DNA of 64,000 nt from Termitomyces sp. T153 (taxonomy: Eukaryota; Basidiomycota; Agaricomycetes; Agaricales; Lyophyllaceae), in assembly GCA_018296165.2 (NCBI GenBank), contig JACKQL020000062.1:124001-188000 (forward strand), written 5' to 3'. The notes beneath the pieces are model-generated. The model searched no databases and was not told the origin of the DNA. It worked only from the letters and a program-made list of their open reading frames with translations. Within the stretch, counting starts at the first letter, position 1. Each line of letters starts with the position of its first letter. Shown here in pieces: positions 21,401 to 32,864 of this stretch. A program made the position numbers and the translations under genes.

Positions 21401-24400
21401 TTGACACGATGTATCATTTCCTGGATACTTGCAGAAGTGCGTTAGTCCTTTTCACCGTATCAATTTGACTTAGTTTCCTATCTATGAACCTTAGGATGAT
21501 CATCTCGCTACCATCTTACGAGATTATTTGGCGAAAGGTAGACATCTCCCTGGGGTTCGATCACCACAAGATCCAGCCCTATGGCCTTCTGACAAATCAC
21601 GCCCTCCCCCGTCAGGTTTGAATAATGGTGGGGATTATCTCGCCACGAGACGTGCTCTCCTTTTAAGATATGCCAAGCCTTGGTTACTAGCTCTACATGA
21701 CTTAGATTCGGTAGCCTACGCCTCCTTTATCTATGATGCCTGCCTGGATGCTGGATTTTCCCCCAATTCCGCTGTTCAAGATGTCAAGATGGAATTCGCT
21801 AACAACCAAGCTAAGGTGCGACTTTTTCGAGAACGGATGATCACAAAACCTTCACTGTCTATAGAAGGATTTTTCCGCTCGACACGACAAGGTCCTTCGT
21901 CAAATCATAAGGCTATCTCAAGTCCATGTGATTTTCACGGCATTCAACAACCTTTTCTTGCACTGGTTGGAGTCAACTTCTCGAGGACCGTTGAAAGATG
22001 TAAGATAGCATTCCTCGAATTACATGATTGTTTTGATATTTTTGTGCAGTCATTTCATTCCTTGCCCCGGCTATTTCCCCGGGAGGGGGACACCAACACC
22101 AACATCTACTCTGAGCCAGTTGATCTGCCCATGGGCAACGCGCCAGTGGATCCTTGGCAAACGATCATACGTATGGCAGGTGAAGGCAGCCAAGAACCGG
22201 GTCGTTGTTTGCAGTGGCTCTATCTCTTCGCCCATTCAGGCGTTGATATACCCCTGACAGTTTTTGAGACTTTTTCAGCTCTTGTGAAACGGGTTGGCAT
22301 CTCGCTAGCTAATTCCTTATTGCTGGCGAAAGCAATTTTGGTGTCAACGTGGCTGAAACCCAAAGGACGCCAAGAAATACAAAGTCTAATTTCTCAACTC
22401 CATGAAAGGCTCCGTCTCCAGATAATGAATGCTCTGAAGAGCAAGGAACCAGATAAAGAACTGTGAGACCGAAGGTACATACAATTGACTGACAATTGAC
22501 CTACCTGCAGCATTTCCTTTGTTCGAATCACACTCGCAAGTTGTCTTCTGTTATATGGGTGCGATAGAGCAAAGCTCCAGGAGTTCAGCATTATTCTAGA
22601 CATAGACATCAGTACTCTTCCGTCGCGGTATGTCCTTCTAACTCAGTGCTTCTATCGGCATTGATGTGATTTTTTTCCACACAAAAAAACAGAAGAAAAA
22701 TGAATGTTCGTGCCTCAATGGTTGTGGATCCCGTGGTGATTGATCCCCGACTTATGGTTGCTCTCGACCACTACATGACTGCAGAGTCCGAGGATGTCTC
22801 CTGTCTCGTCGGAAAGTTTTTGTACCTCTTTCTGACAGGTTCATCGTATATGGAGACTTACGAAGTGGACAATTTCATTCTACGTAATGGACGATGCCTT
22901 GCCAACTAGTAGGTTTTGTTACAAACTCAAAGGAAAATTAATCACCATAAATTCATAGCGCTTGGAAATTGTATGACATACAGCGGCCAGAAGTTTTCGA
23001 ATTACGAGCACATTTCTTGTTGAGAAATTTGGTGGTTGACTCTGAGCCTTTCAGAAATATCTTGGAAACCAATTTTCTGCCGACCAGTCACTGGGAAAGA
23101 CGGTGCGCACTCACACATTACGTGCATCAGATCAACTCAATATGCGGCTTACTTAGATTCCTTGCAATTAACCGTCTTTTCAAGGTCGTTTTGGACGTGA
23201 TCAGCCCATCATTCGACTTGGAAGATTGTCAGTGGCGACCGAGTTTAGCTGATGTCTTCTACTACTTTTTCACTTCACTTTGGGCGGACTCGAGGGTCAG
23301 TTCTCTTCATTATCGACTTCACCAGTAGTTTTAACAGGAAGGCGCAATATTCAGGAGGAAATTCGCATTGCGGCTGGAACATGTTCCGCGACACTTCTTC
23401 CCGCTCACTTTCAGGCTATCACAACCTGCTGGAACGAATTGTTGTCAAAGTCGCCAATAGCAGAACGTCTCAAGCTGATTTCTTTCCTGGCACAGCTTCG
23501 TTCATATTTTCCTCGTTGGCAAGGTGAACCGCTCACATTCCTCAGACTCGCCATCGTAGACTGAATTTCCAAGTTCTTTCATGGGATGCAATCATCGAAG
23601 CTCTTGCAGAACACGACTACGACGAGAGTGATCCTGCAGCTGCTCATCTCGTGAGTTGTACAACTGTTGTTCACGGCGACTCAACGAATGCTCTTCTCTA
23701 GTCATTATACGGATTCCCCTCTACCAACTCTACCAACGACCCAGAATTAGTCAAACTACGTGTCTGTTGGCCTCTTCAATGTCGTAAAGCTTTTCTACAT
23801 CTCTCATTAGGTCTCTGTTGTCTTCCTGGCTTTGCAAATGATCGCAGACGGTATTCAGATCGATAGCTTCGCGCTCCTCAAAATCAAGACCCATCTAGTC
23901 AACGTCATAGGCTTTCCCGATGTTTTATTGGTACCTTCGCAAGTTGGTCGATTGTTCCAAATCCAATTCGGGGAAGTCAGCGAGATTAACGATATCGCGT
24001 TCCCATGTGTCAACCAATTGCTCTCGGTCATGGACGCCTCTCATACAGTAGACATACCTTCTTATGTCATGGCAGGCTCCAACGATCTTGACGAACGGCC
24101 AGTTTCCATTCTTGTTGGTTCTGCGTTTATTGACGTCTTCTTGGTCATGTTCTGCTCGGTCAAAGATCTGAATACTCTTCCCATCTTGACATGTAAGAAC
24201 ATGTTAGAAACACTGTGTATCGTTATATATAAGCACGACTTCGAGAGTAGAGTTCTTAAACATCTTCAACAAGCTCTACGTCGCGCCGTAATGCGGGCAT
24301 TAGATTGCCTCGCCCAAGACATCAGTTACGACCTTCGTCAACTCGCACTCTATGTTGTCAATGCCTTCGTCAAGCGATGGCACTCAATTATGGGATCTTT

Positions 24401-26519
24401 TATCTAGTACGTTTAATGAGAGACACTCTTATCTGCTTCCGATCTCAAATACCACTTAGCACGGCTGTCGAAGCTATTGCTAAGTTGGTAGCGTCTCATA
24501 GCCAACATCATAGTCAGGATGCGTTATTTGCTCAAGCGAAGGCATTTCTTGACGCAAGCTTCATAAAGTTCGTGCTCTTAATTTCTCCTGATGCAAGCGG
24601 AAAGATACGGATGCGCATTCCAGATACGCACAAAACGGTCTGTTTGCCAATTTGCTGAAGGTAAACCATCGAAATCCTTTTGGGCGCTAAATTCCTTATC
24701 CATATATCTAGCGACAACTTCATCGGGATTTTTTCCTCGTCCTCAAACAAGTCACCGATAACAATGTGAAGGATAATCCCACCGCGCCACAGAGTCTATG
24801 CGAACTTTTACTTCGGGATGTTCTCATACGGGTCACTGATGTCGACCATGTTAGTTTCCAAAACGTGCTCAACAATACACGAGCATACGTAGAAGTCGTT
24901 TATCACGAAGGTTTCAATTCAGAACTAATGCAATGTACGAGCACTTTCACCAGTTTTCTTCTCATGTAATCAATTCGGGTCCCGACGCAGTCATTGGCCA
25001 ACAATTCATTCAAATTTCCCGACGAGCAGCTGAATGGAATCCAGAGAATATGAATCCAGATCCTCTCCTGATCACATGTGCCATCATCGTTCACCACAAC
25101 AAAGCACTCAGTCGCGTCAGTCCGTTTTTATCTTTGTATGTCGTGTGTTGCGTTGAACCTTGGCTCAACAGGACATCTTATCTTCCACCGACACAGTATT
25201 GAGGGTGCTCTCAAGTCGTCTCAATGTTGGCACAGAGGCTCTATCTCGCCTCTTGCAAGCAACAAGTAGCTTGCACAGAAGAACTACCAAAGAAACTTCT
25301 GTTACTAACGTTGTTCTTAACTCGTTGTTGGAGATCCTAAGTGATGGTCTACGATCGAAAGTTCGTGTCCTACCGTCTACTCTGAATTCTATCATCGAAG
25401 TATATAATCTTCTCTTGCCTTTCGAATCTTGGCCTCATAGTCTCTTTCATAGGCACTTATGACTACAGAAACTCCTGGTGGCTTTCCGCCTGTCATCAGT
25501 CACTTGTCCTCGTTTCTTGATTTAGTGGAACCTGCCGTCCACTTCATTCAAAATCATCCCTGGCAAGATGTCGAGAAAGACTTCGCAGCATCTCTTGCTG
25601 CTGCACGGCTGATTCTGCAAGCATCAACCCAAGACCCGAACATCATGGATAGACTATCTGATTATGGCATCGAGGTAGGTGACTTTGATTTAAGGAGAGG
25701 AGTTTTCATGGCATGCTATTCAACAGAAAGCTGCACACATCAATCTCAAAGTTCGATCTTGGAGTATTCTGGCAATAGCTGCATTACTGGAGCAAAAAGA
25801 AAACTGGCACACGGCATTGTTCGCTCAATTGTCTACCTTTTCATATGCATACCACGGGTCAATACGCACATACTCCCAGGGGATAGCAACCAGCTCGGAA
25901 TCAGCAGTAATCGACCTGAATTATGCATACATCGCTATCAAACTATGGATCCTCTTAGCATACAAGGTATCAGGAACTGGTGATATCGTGAAAGACTCTC
26001 AAACTTTGGCCGTATGGAACGAGCTATGGCCGCCTTTTGAGGGCTTCTTAGATCAGTTCGAACTTGATTCGAGTGGAGCCCTGTATCTTGTGAGTAATTT
26101 GTCTATCACTTATATCGTTAACTAGAGGTCCTGTTCAGGCTGTTGGCACTTTGGTTATGTCATCAGTGGCAGAATTATTGATTTTCATGCGAACATTGCA
26201 TACACCAATTGTACTCGATGTCTCCGCTCATATAACGACTCTAAATCGGTTGCGCCAGCTTGGTCCCGGGGACACTCTCAACCAAAAGGTTCGTGGACTA
26301 GTAAATTGGAGATCGACGGGCCCATGCAATACTCTACAGTTGACCCGCGCCTTACAGTATATGTTGGAACCACCCCCAGAGATGCAGTTCGAGACATTGG
26401 TTAATCAGGCAGCGAAGGACGTCGTAGCGGCAGAGAAGCTAAGGATATCGGAGGCTAGAGTTGCGCCAGACAGGAAAACGCTAGAAAGATACAGAAGGGA
26501 CATGCGAGCCACAACCTAA
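18469..26519 (+). CDS. giant HEAT-like protein with two C1-like zinc motifs; UNC80-like candidate
   Basis: This is one very large gene (about 8 kb, at least 15 exons) coding well over 2,000 residues. I take ATG 18469 (MIPSTPTSRSHVYVP) as start; an in-frame ATG at 18382 would add 29 residues. Most of the protein is helical and hydrophobic with no catalytic motif, as in HEAT/armadillo scaffolds. Two Cys/His clusters lie near 20140-20230 (CRSCAQPIRD then CTLCTCKVHFDCYDH) and 20370-20540 (HHFRPVNLFTLCLCIICRQP then CSSCMLCVHRDCL). The second follows C1 spacing to H-x2-C but lacks the usual last Cys at x7. The C-terminus (LQYMLEPPPEMQFETLVNQA ... ERYRRDMRATT) is charged. My best recollection is the UNC80 family, NALCN-channel scaffolds with fungal relatives; this is tentative. 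Confidence 0.7.
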
Positions 26520-26570
26520 TCTGTATTATCATCCCTGTAGTTGCTGGAATTTCGATATAATACGTATAAT

Positions 26571-26942
26571 TCATGCCGCTCGTAGCCTCTCACTTCGAAT
26601 TTTTTTACGATTTTCTTTTGCAATTGTCGAACCCACAAATAGCCCAATTGCAGAAATCCCAACAATAAGGATGAATGCAGGAATCCTCACCGCCCATTCG
26701 CGTGGCGGGAAGAAGACGTGTATTTCACTGGAGGAGTCGAAAAAGGGCTGTCCTTGCATGCTTCAGTAGTTGAAAGAGTACAAGGCAGCTGATTACATAC
26801 GAGAAGGAGTGCCCATGTTGTGTAGTAAGTGAACACAACAGCAGCTGCTAGTAACATGGCTACACCTACAGCTTTGTCGCTTGCACCCTGTTAGTTTGTC
26901 AAACAGCGGGTCACACTGAAAGTAAGACACGAAAAATACCAT
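26571..26942 (-). CDS. DPM2: dolichol-phosphate-mannose synthase regulatory subunit Dpm2
   Basis: DPM2 is a small ER-membrane protein that holds and stabilises the Dpm1 catalytic subunit. DPM makes dolichol-P-mannose for N-glycans, GPI anchors and O-mannosylation. Exons on the minus strand (26942-26940, 26887-26801, 26747-26571) give 88 residues, close to the family's usual 84. The first transmembrane helix is GVAMLLAAAVVFTYYTTWAL; the lumenal link is PFFDSSSEIHVFFPPREWAV; the second helix is IPAFILIVGISAIGLFVGST; the tail is basic (KENRKKIRSE). The coding part of exon 1 is only the ATG. It is divergent from TRS120 with 211 bp between starts. Confidence 0.92.
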
Positions 26943-27153
26943 CGTCGAAATTTATGTATAGAGACCTGGGGATGATTATGCTTGGAGACGTGTTGATGGC
27001 AGTGAACGGGTATCAAATCAACGTATACACATGCATCTATACGTATATTTACATACTACAGATCTGCGACGCGTATCTCGCCTCAACTGTCCTTACTGAC
27101 GACCACGTTGCGTCGCTTTACATTCGAGCTCCCGGGCACCGCGTCTGGTACGC

Positions 27154-30100
27154 ATGGACACTCACGCCTTCGCATCCTTAGCCCATGTCCGAGTACTCCT
27201 CGTACCAGTGGGTTCAATACCCCAGTCTACATTCGAGAAGTATGCAGCGGAAATTCGTAGTTTTGAGACTGTAAGGCTTGGTGATATCCCTGCTGATCAT
27301 AAGGATGAAAGAGGTGAGAAGAGATAGTCTAGAAGCATGGTTCCTTGATATTGACTTGGTTCAGCTCGCTTCATGCCTAGTCCTCTATCCACTGGACATC
27401 TACACCTCAGTTTCCCTACCCATCCGCCACCTCGCTCACATATTCCCCTCTCGCTCTTACGACCTTCTCACTTTCCTCTTGCTGTGATTGGAGTTGCTGC
27501 ATGTTCAAAGAACAATCCTTTGTCATCGGTTTTTGCTCAATTCAATTCGTCATTGCTTGACATATTCCCCTCTGATGGCATTTACCCCTTGGCGAGGAAT
27601 TGCTTTGTATTCGAAGAGGGCGAGGACACAAACCTTAGCATCGGTGATAATCTACCTGGGCTGTTCATTCTTCCAAGTATGATGGGCAATAAGAAACTTT
27701 ACCTTGGAACACTATTGGCGGATCTTTGTTCGCAGATCCTTGGAGAATTCGGAGTACTGGTAAGTAGCTTTTTTCCCCCTTATTTTATTGTTACCGATAT
27801 CCATCTTCAAGGTTCAAGCTTTAGAGAGCCCGATGGGTAACGAATACCTCAACTCTACCCTGTTGCCGACGATTCCTCCGCCATCAGAAATTCCTGAACC
27901 TTTAAATGGCTCTCGCAAGGGCTCATTGCCGCCACTTCCTTCTCACAATAGCCAGCCCGATATGACCAAAGGCAATTTCACGTTGTCTGCAGCCCCCATC
28001 AAGCGCACTTCGTCTGGACCTGGGTTTCGCCAATCAAGTGTGGTCTCCCAACCCGCCAGGAAACGGTTGAGTACTATTGGCGTTGCCTCATCTCATGCTC
28101 GACTCTTCAAAGTGCTCGGTGATCTCTTCTTACTATCAGGAAGGCCTGAGGATGCTCTGGTTTGGTACGTTGCGATTTAAGCTCTTATTCTTCGAAATGT
28201 GAACCATTGCAGGTATCTCGAGTCCGTGCAACTATTCAAATCTTCACAAGATCATGTCTGGTATGCTGCCACACTTGAAGGACTTGCCACAGTTTCTGTT
28301 ATAGAATCGTGGTCTGTTGGTAATGGTTTGGTTCGTTAACTCCTTCGCTGGCCAAGGGGTTTACTTACTTCTCATCAGCAAAATTCATTAACCGGGTCAA
28401 AAGAGCCTTGGTCAGAAACATGCGACAAACTCGTACAAGCTACCGCCCTTTACTACAAGTCGCCCACTAGTGAAGGAGATCCAAATTACTCGCTCCTTTC
28501 ATACCTTTATACATCCTGCGTTCTTCGCCATTCATCTTTCCTTTTTGCTATCTGGTCAGCCAAAGGCTGGGGCCCTCTCGCATTTACTGTCATGCTGCAG
28601 CCTGGTCCAAAGCCCTATTTACCGCCGACTCTGTCAAAGGATGAGAACAGCTGGGCGCACCTTGAACGTCTCAGCTCTGTCTCAGGTATCTCAAGGGCTT
28701 ACATCGCCTCAACTATTTCTCAAATCCACGGACCGTGGTTATTGCACCTCGGAGCGCGGGAACGCATTGCAATTCTAGAAGCAACCTCAAGCCTCTATGC
28801 TTGCCTTGGATACCGGAGAAAGGAGGCTTACATCTTGCGTGAAGTCCTTGGTTGCATTCTGGACTTGATGGTATGTGGCCGTGAAGAGGATGGTCTTTCC
28901 AGGATGTCAAGCGTTCCTGGAACATCAGGCCTTGGGATACAGGGAATGAATTCATCCAGCGGAGGCGGATGGAGCGGCGTCGGTGTTAGAATGAGCGAGA
29001 GCTCAGACGGTAACAACAGCATTCTGGAACTACTGAAGTATGTGTGCAAGGTTCTTGGAATAAATCTTGATGCTGTCAAGTTAGTCGGTGTGAATCCCAA
29101 CAGTGATTTACCATCCGTCGCGGCCAACGAAGATACCTCACTCAGCTATGATGACTATGATAGCGAAACTTTCGAAAATGTGGAATCGTATGGTTGGCCA
29201 GAATTACAAGTTGGTGTAGTTCGAGAGGCAGTGGCAGTTGCAGAAGCTTTGCCTGGTAAGTGGTCTACCGCAGATATGTATAGGAGTAAAATTTGCCATC
29301 TCCAGACTTTCCTGCTGTGGCCCAGTTTGCACTTTCGGCACTTAAAACCTTGCAAATTGTCCTATCACCTGGCGATCAATATCATCTTTACTCAACTTCT
29401 GCACGAGCTTTGGGGACGGCTCGAAGACGAGGAGACACCAAGTCAGTAGAGTACTGGTCTGGACGACCTGTTGTTAGTATTACGCTTGCGCCGTGTGTTC
29501 TATTTTCGTTACGAGAGCTTGCAGGATTTGAATATTCCCTGTTCACCCAGGATACCCTTTGCTCGACTACCCGTCGAGAAGCCCATATCGGCACTACAAC
29601 CGACGTCATCCGGTATTTCTCCCATTCTGACCGGTACGGACCCCTTTTTGTATAATCCCCGTAAGGTTGTTGGAGAGGTATGCTTTGTGACATCGGAATT
29701 TTCACAAATTGACCTTCCAACTGTAGAGAAAGACCCTGGTTGTGCAGAGAGAAACACTTGACTTTGTTGTTGTCTTGCAGAACCCATATATCTTTGATCT
29801 CGAGTTACAATCGCTGTCTCTGAGGTAGGGGACCGCCGTTGTCTTTCCTACTCTGTGCCAATTCGTCCTTTTTAGTACAATCGGCGTTCCCTTTGAATCA
29901 CGCCCTCTTCGTGTTGTGATTCCAGCCAATTCCTTCTATGAAGTCATACTATCCGGTAAAGCTCTTGAGACTGGTAATTTGACTATCCGAGGTTGTCGAA
30001 TCCAAGCTCCTGGGGGAGTCAGTCGCGAGTTCATTATGCCATTGTTGACAAGCGAAGAAGAGCAACGGCTCTTTCGTCAACGAGGTGCGCTTGCTTGCGA

Positions 30101-31908
30101 GGCTGGGAGGTCAAAATACTCTGGCATTGAGTCGTTTCCCTGGGAGAAATCTCAAAAACAACCAAGTCGACCACCATCAACCACAAAGCAAAGTTCTTTC
30201 CGATTTATGGAGTGTACGGTTGTACCAGAACAACCTTTCCTGCGAATACGGAGGACGTCGCTCACGCATGGTGCACTGATGTTGTACAACGGGGAACAGT
30301 GAGAAATCAAAATTTTAGCTTCAGAAAATGATTTTCTTAATCTCGACAGGTCAACTATACGGATAACTCTTGAGAACGTGTCTCCTCTACCGATCGATTT
30401 CTTGAAGCTCGTCTTCGATGATTCTACCATTGCTCCAGCCCAACAAGCTCTTTCTGAGGGTGAACTATCGGTATTTGAAACCTATGAGACTGAGTATAGC
30501 TTGATGCAACGACCTATGTTCTCGTGGAGTCGAGGAGAGGCAAAAGATATCCACATACGACCAGGTCAGAAGGTCACACTCTCAGTAACTTGCATTGGCA
30601 AAGTTGGATGGTGAACTAGATTCCTTCATCTCTTTCATTACTCTGACTATCATTTCATAGTACACATGGCACAATCCACTTCTCTTATTCATATGTACAT
30701 CGTGAACCGCCCCTACTAAATGGACCAAAGATCTTCCACATTCGCCAACTCTCTTTTCCAGTCATGGCTACAGTCTATCATATGCTTGAATGCCATGCTT
30801 TGGATATTTTGCCCTTTCCTCATCATTCTTCAGGTGTGGATGACGCTGTTGACGAGCGAGTAAGAGCTCGGAGAGAAATTCTTCATGTCAGTGATGAAGC
30901 CAGTTGGTGCTTGTTCTCGATTGAGGTGCGGAATACCTATGGATCGCCATTCGATGTTACATTTGAGAGGTCTCAGGAAGGTTTGTCAAGCCGATTTAGG
31001 CACAACTTCAGATTGTTTCTACATTCGATTGCTAGGTACTCCAACAGCTTCAGTTTCTGCGACCGTGCCTCCAGGATCAATGTCACGGTGAGCTTTTCAT
31101 TTCTTCGACCCTGTTGGGTACTCATTCGAAGCATTGACCTAGGCTTGTCATTCCAATACGAAAGTTCATTCTATCGGAAGAAGAGCTCTTACGACCGATC
31201 CCCACTTTATCAGACCGACAGTTTGTTGTTCAGAAGTCCAAATTGTCAGATCTCGAAGCGAAGTCTCAGCGTGAATTCTTCTGGTATCGGGAGGCATTGT
31301 TCAGGATTGTCCAGGGACGATGGCGAGAGGTTGGTTCTTTGAGAAATATGGATTCGTGTCAGCTAACATCGTAAGCGACAGACGGGAGGCGCGCGCTTTG
31401 GGGAGCTTTCACTACGGCAGCAACGTATGACGCTACCGATGTTGGAGACATTACGGCTAGAGAATGCGCGGGTACAGTTATCACTTGTGGTTTATAACGA
31501 TTCACCAGTCGACAGCCACGCTCTTGTTGAGCGTGAAGGGGTGTTTCATCCGCCTGCGGAAGAGTTTGTATACCTTCGTACGACAATAACCAACACAACT
31601 TGTGGGTGTTTTTACACTCTTGTATTCAAACATTAACCTTCGTGGAAGCCTCTTCACAGGTTTTGATGATGGACCTGGAAATGGAGCCATTGGAGCATAT
31701 CGTCTATGAAGGTGTTCTTAACGATTTGGCCGTAGGGCGTTTGGAGAGCGGAGAGACACGAGAGCTCGAGACGGCAATTTGTTTCCTTTCAAAGGGTCGT
31801 TTCGAGATATCTGCAGAAGTCCGCAGTTACGACGTTCCTCCGTCAGATAACAGTCGAGCAGGTATTGGCCATCTTATAGCCATTGTACGAGGTGTTGATG
31901 CAAGATAA
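27154..31908 (+). CDS. TRS120: TRAPPII subunit Trs120 (TRAPPC9)
   Basis: Trs120 is a specific subunit of TRAPPII, the exchange factor for late-Golgi Rab GTPases. Start ATG 27154 gives MDTHAFASLAHVRVLLVPVG; the first intron (27312-27363) joins HKDERA to RFMPSPLSTGHLHLSFP. Family blocks follow: LAVIGVAACSK, LYLGTLLADLCSQILGEFGV, GVASSHARLFKVLGDLFLLS with GRPEDALVW near 28080-28165, the LLHLGARERIAILEATSSLY helix near 28740, and a long beta-rich C-terminal half (GVPFESRPLRVVIPANSFYE; SCRIQAPGG-like strands; VYEGVLNDLAVGRLESGETR). It ends VRGVDAR at 31908. About a dozen short introns are present. It converges on VPS55 with 111 bp between stops. Confidence 0.9.
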
Positions 31909-32019
31909 CCAACATCTCTATAACCATCTCGTTGGCTGCACTGCCTCCCATCCATGATATCTGATTGCGCACTATTATACAATTCAGCACAATGACAGAG
32001 TAATTTACAGACTAGCATA

Positions 32020-32560
32020 TCATTCATAATCTGACTCCTCTCTAAATGCAGCGGAGTATGCTAGTATTGTACCATAGACCAACCTATAGAGCGTTAGATG
32101 ACTTCAACAGCTGGAAGAGACGTGACGCACCCGCCCCCAATTATTGACATGACACAAGCTTGCGGGTTAATGACCTCTGAATGCGCAAGGATAATCGGTA
32201 AAGCAAAGCCAGAGATGACAATGATAGAAGTCAAGAAGCGGCCGAGGTCTACCGGGCCTGAGTTTTCACCGTACTCGTCAGAGCCACAATGAGCAAAGAC
32301 GGCGTTAGGCAACGGGGCGAGAACGAATGTTAAAGCTTAAAGTAGAGATTTATTCAATTTGATCTCATACACCATTGTGGCGATAATGCGTACCGACAAG
32401 AAGAGGAAGCCAATTATGCCAGAGAGCACAAGAGAGGATGATCATGAGGAATCCGACAGCCAGGACGAAAGAAAGCAGGATGACGGCTGAGGAGAATTAG
32501 TCATTCGCCATTGAGAAGAGACAATGACAGGATTTGCGTACTTCTGAGGCCAGCAGCCAT
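32020..32560 (-). CDS. VPS55: Vps55/LEPROT-family endosomal protein
   Basis: Vps55 is a small four-helix membrane protein that acts with Vps68 in transport from endosome to vacuole. Start ATG 32560 gives MAAGLRTVILLSFVLAVGFL, then MIILSCALWHNWLPLLV, the signature PLPNAVFAHCGSDEYGENSG near 32270-32330, helix RFLTSIIVISGFALPIILAH, and ACVMSIIGGG. The tail is FREESDYE with stop at 32020. Its length (about 140 residues after splicing) and the ending match the family. Introns lie near 32492-32541, 32335-32390 and 32060-32120. Confidence 0.92.
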
Positions 32561-32864
32561 GGCAAAGTGACTCTAATCTCGATCTTGAGGAGAGTACACA
32601 ACCAACTTGAAGTTGGTGCTGTGTCCTTGCTAGGTTACCTAATCATGGTTGTGATTAACCGTTGAGTATATAAGTACATACGTATAAGAAAGGAATTTCT
32701 AAGTGTGCACTTCCCATAGAAGCTCGTCACAGAAATGTTCTTCAATCACTCATGAAGACATCACTCTGATTTCTAGTTGAAATGCCATTCAAAAGCTTTT
32801 GAGAAATAAATTACGGTTAGTAAACAATACACTACGGATACTAGTACATGACCATAATGATAGT
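32561..32864. other. intergenic region, VPS55 promoter and kinesin-5 3' end
   Basis: This 304-bp gap holds the VPS55 promoter and the 3' UTR of kinesin-5. No conserved coding exon, RNA gene or repeat is visible. Confidence 0.6.
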
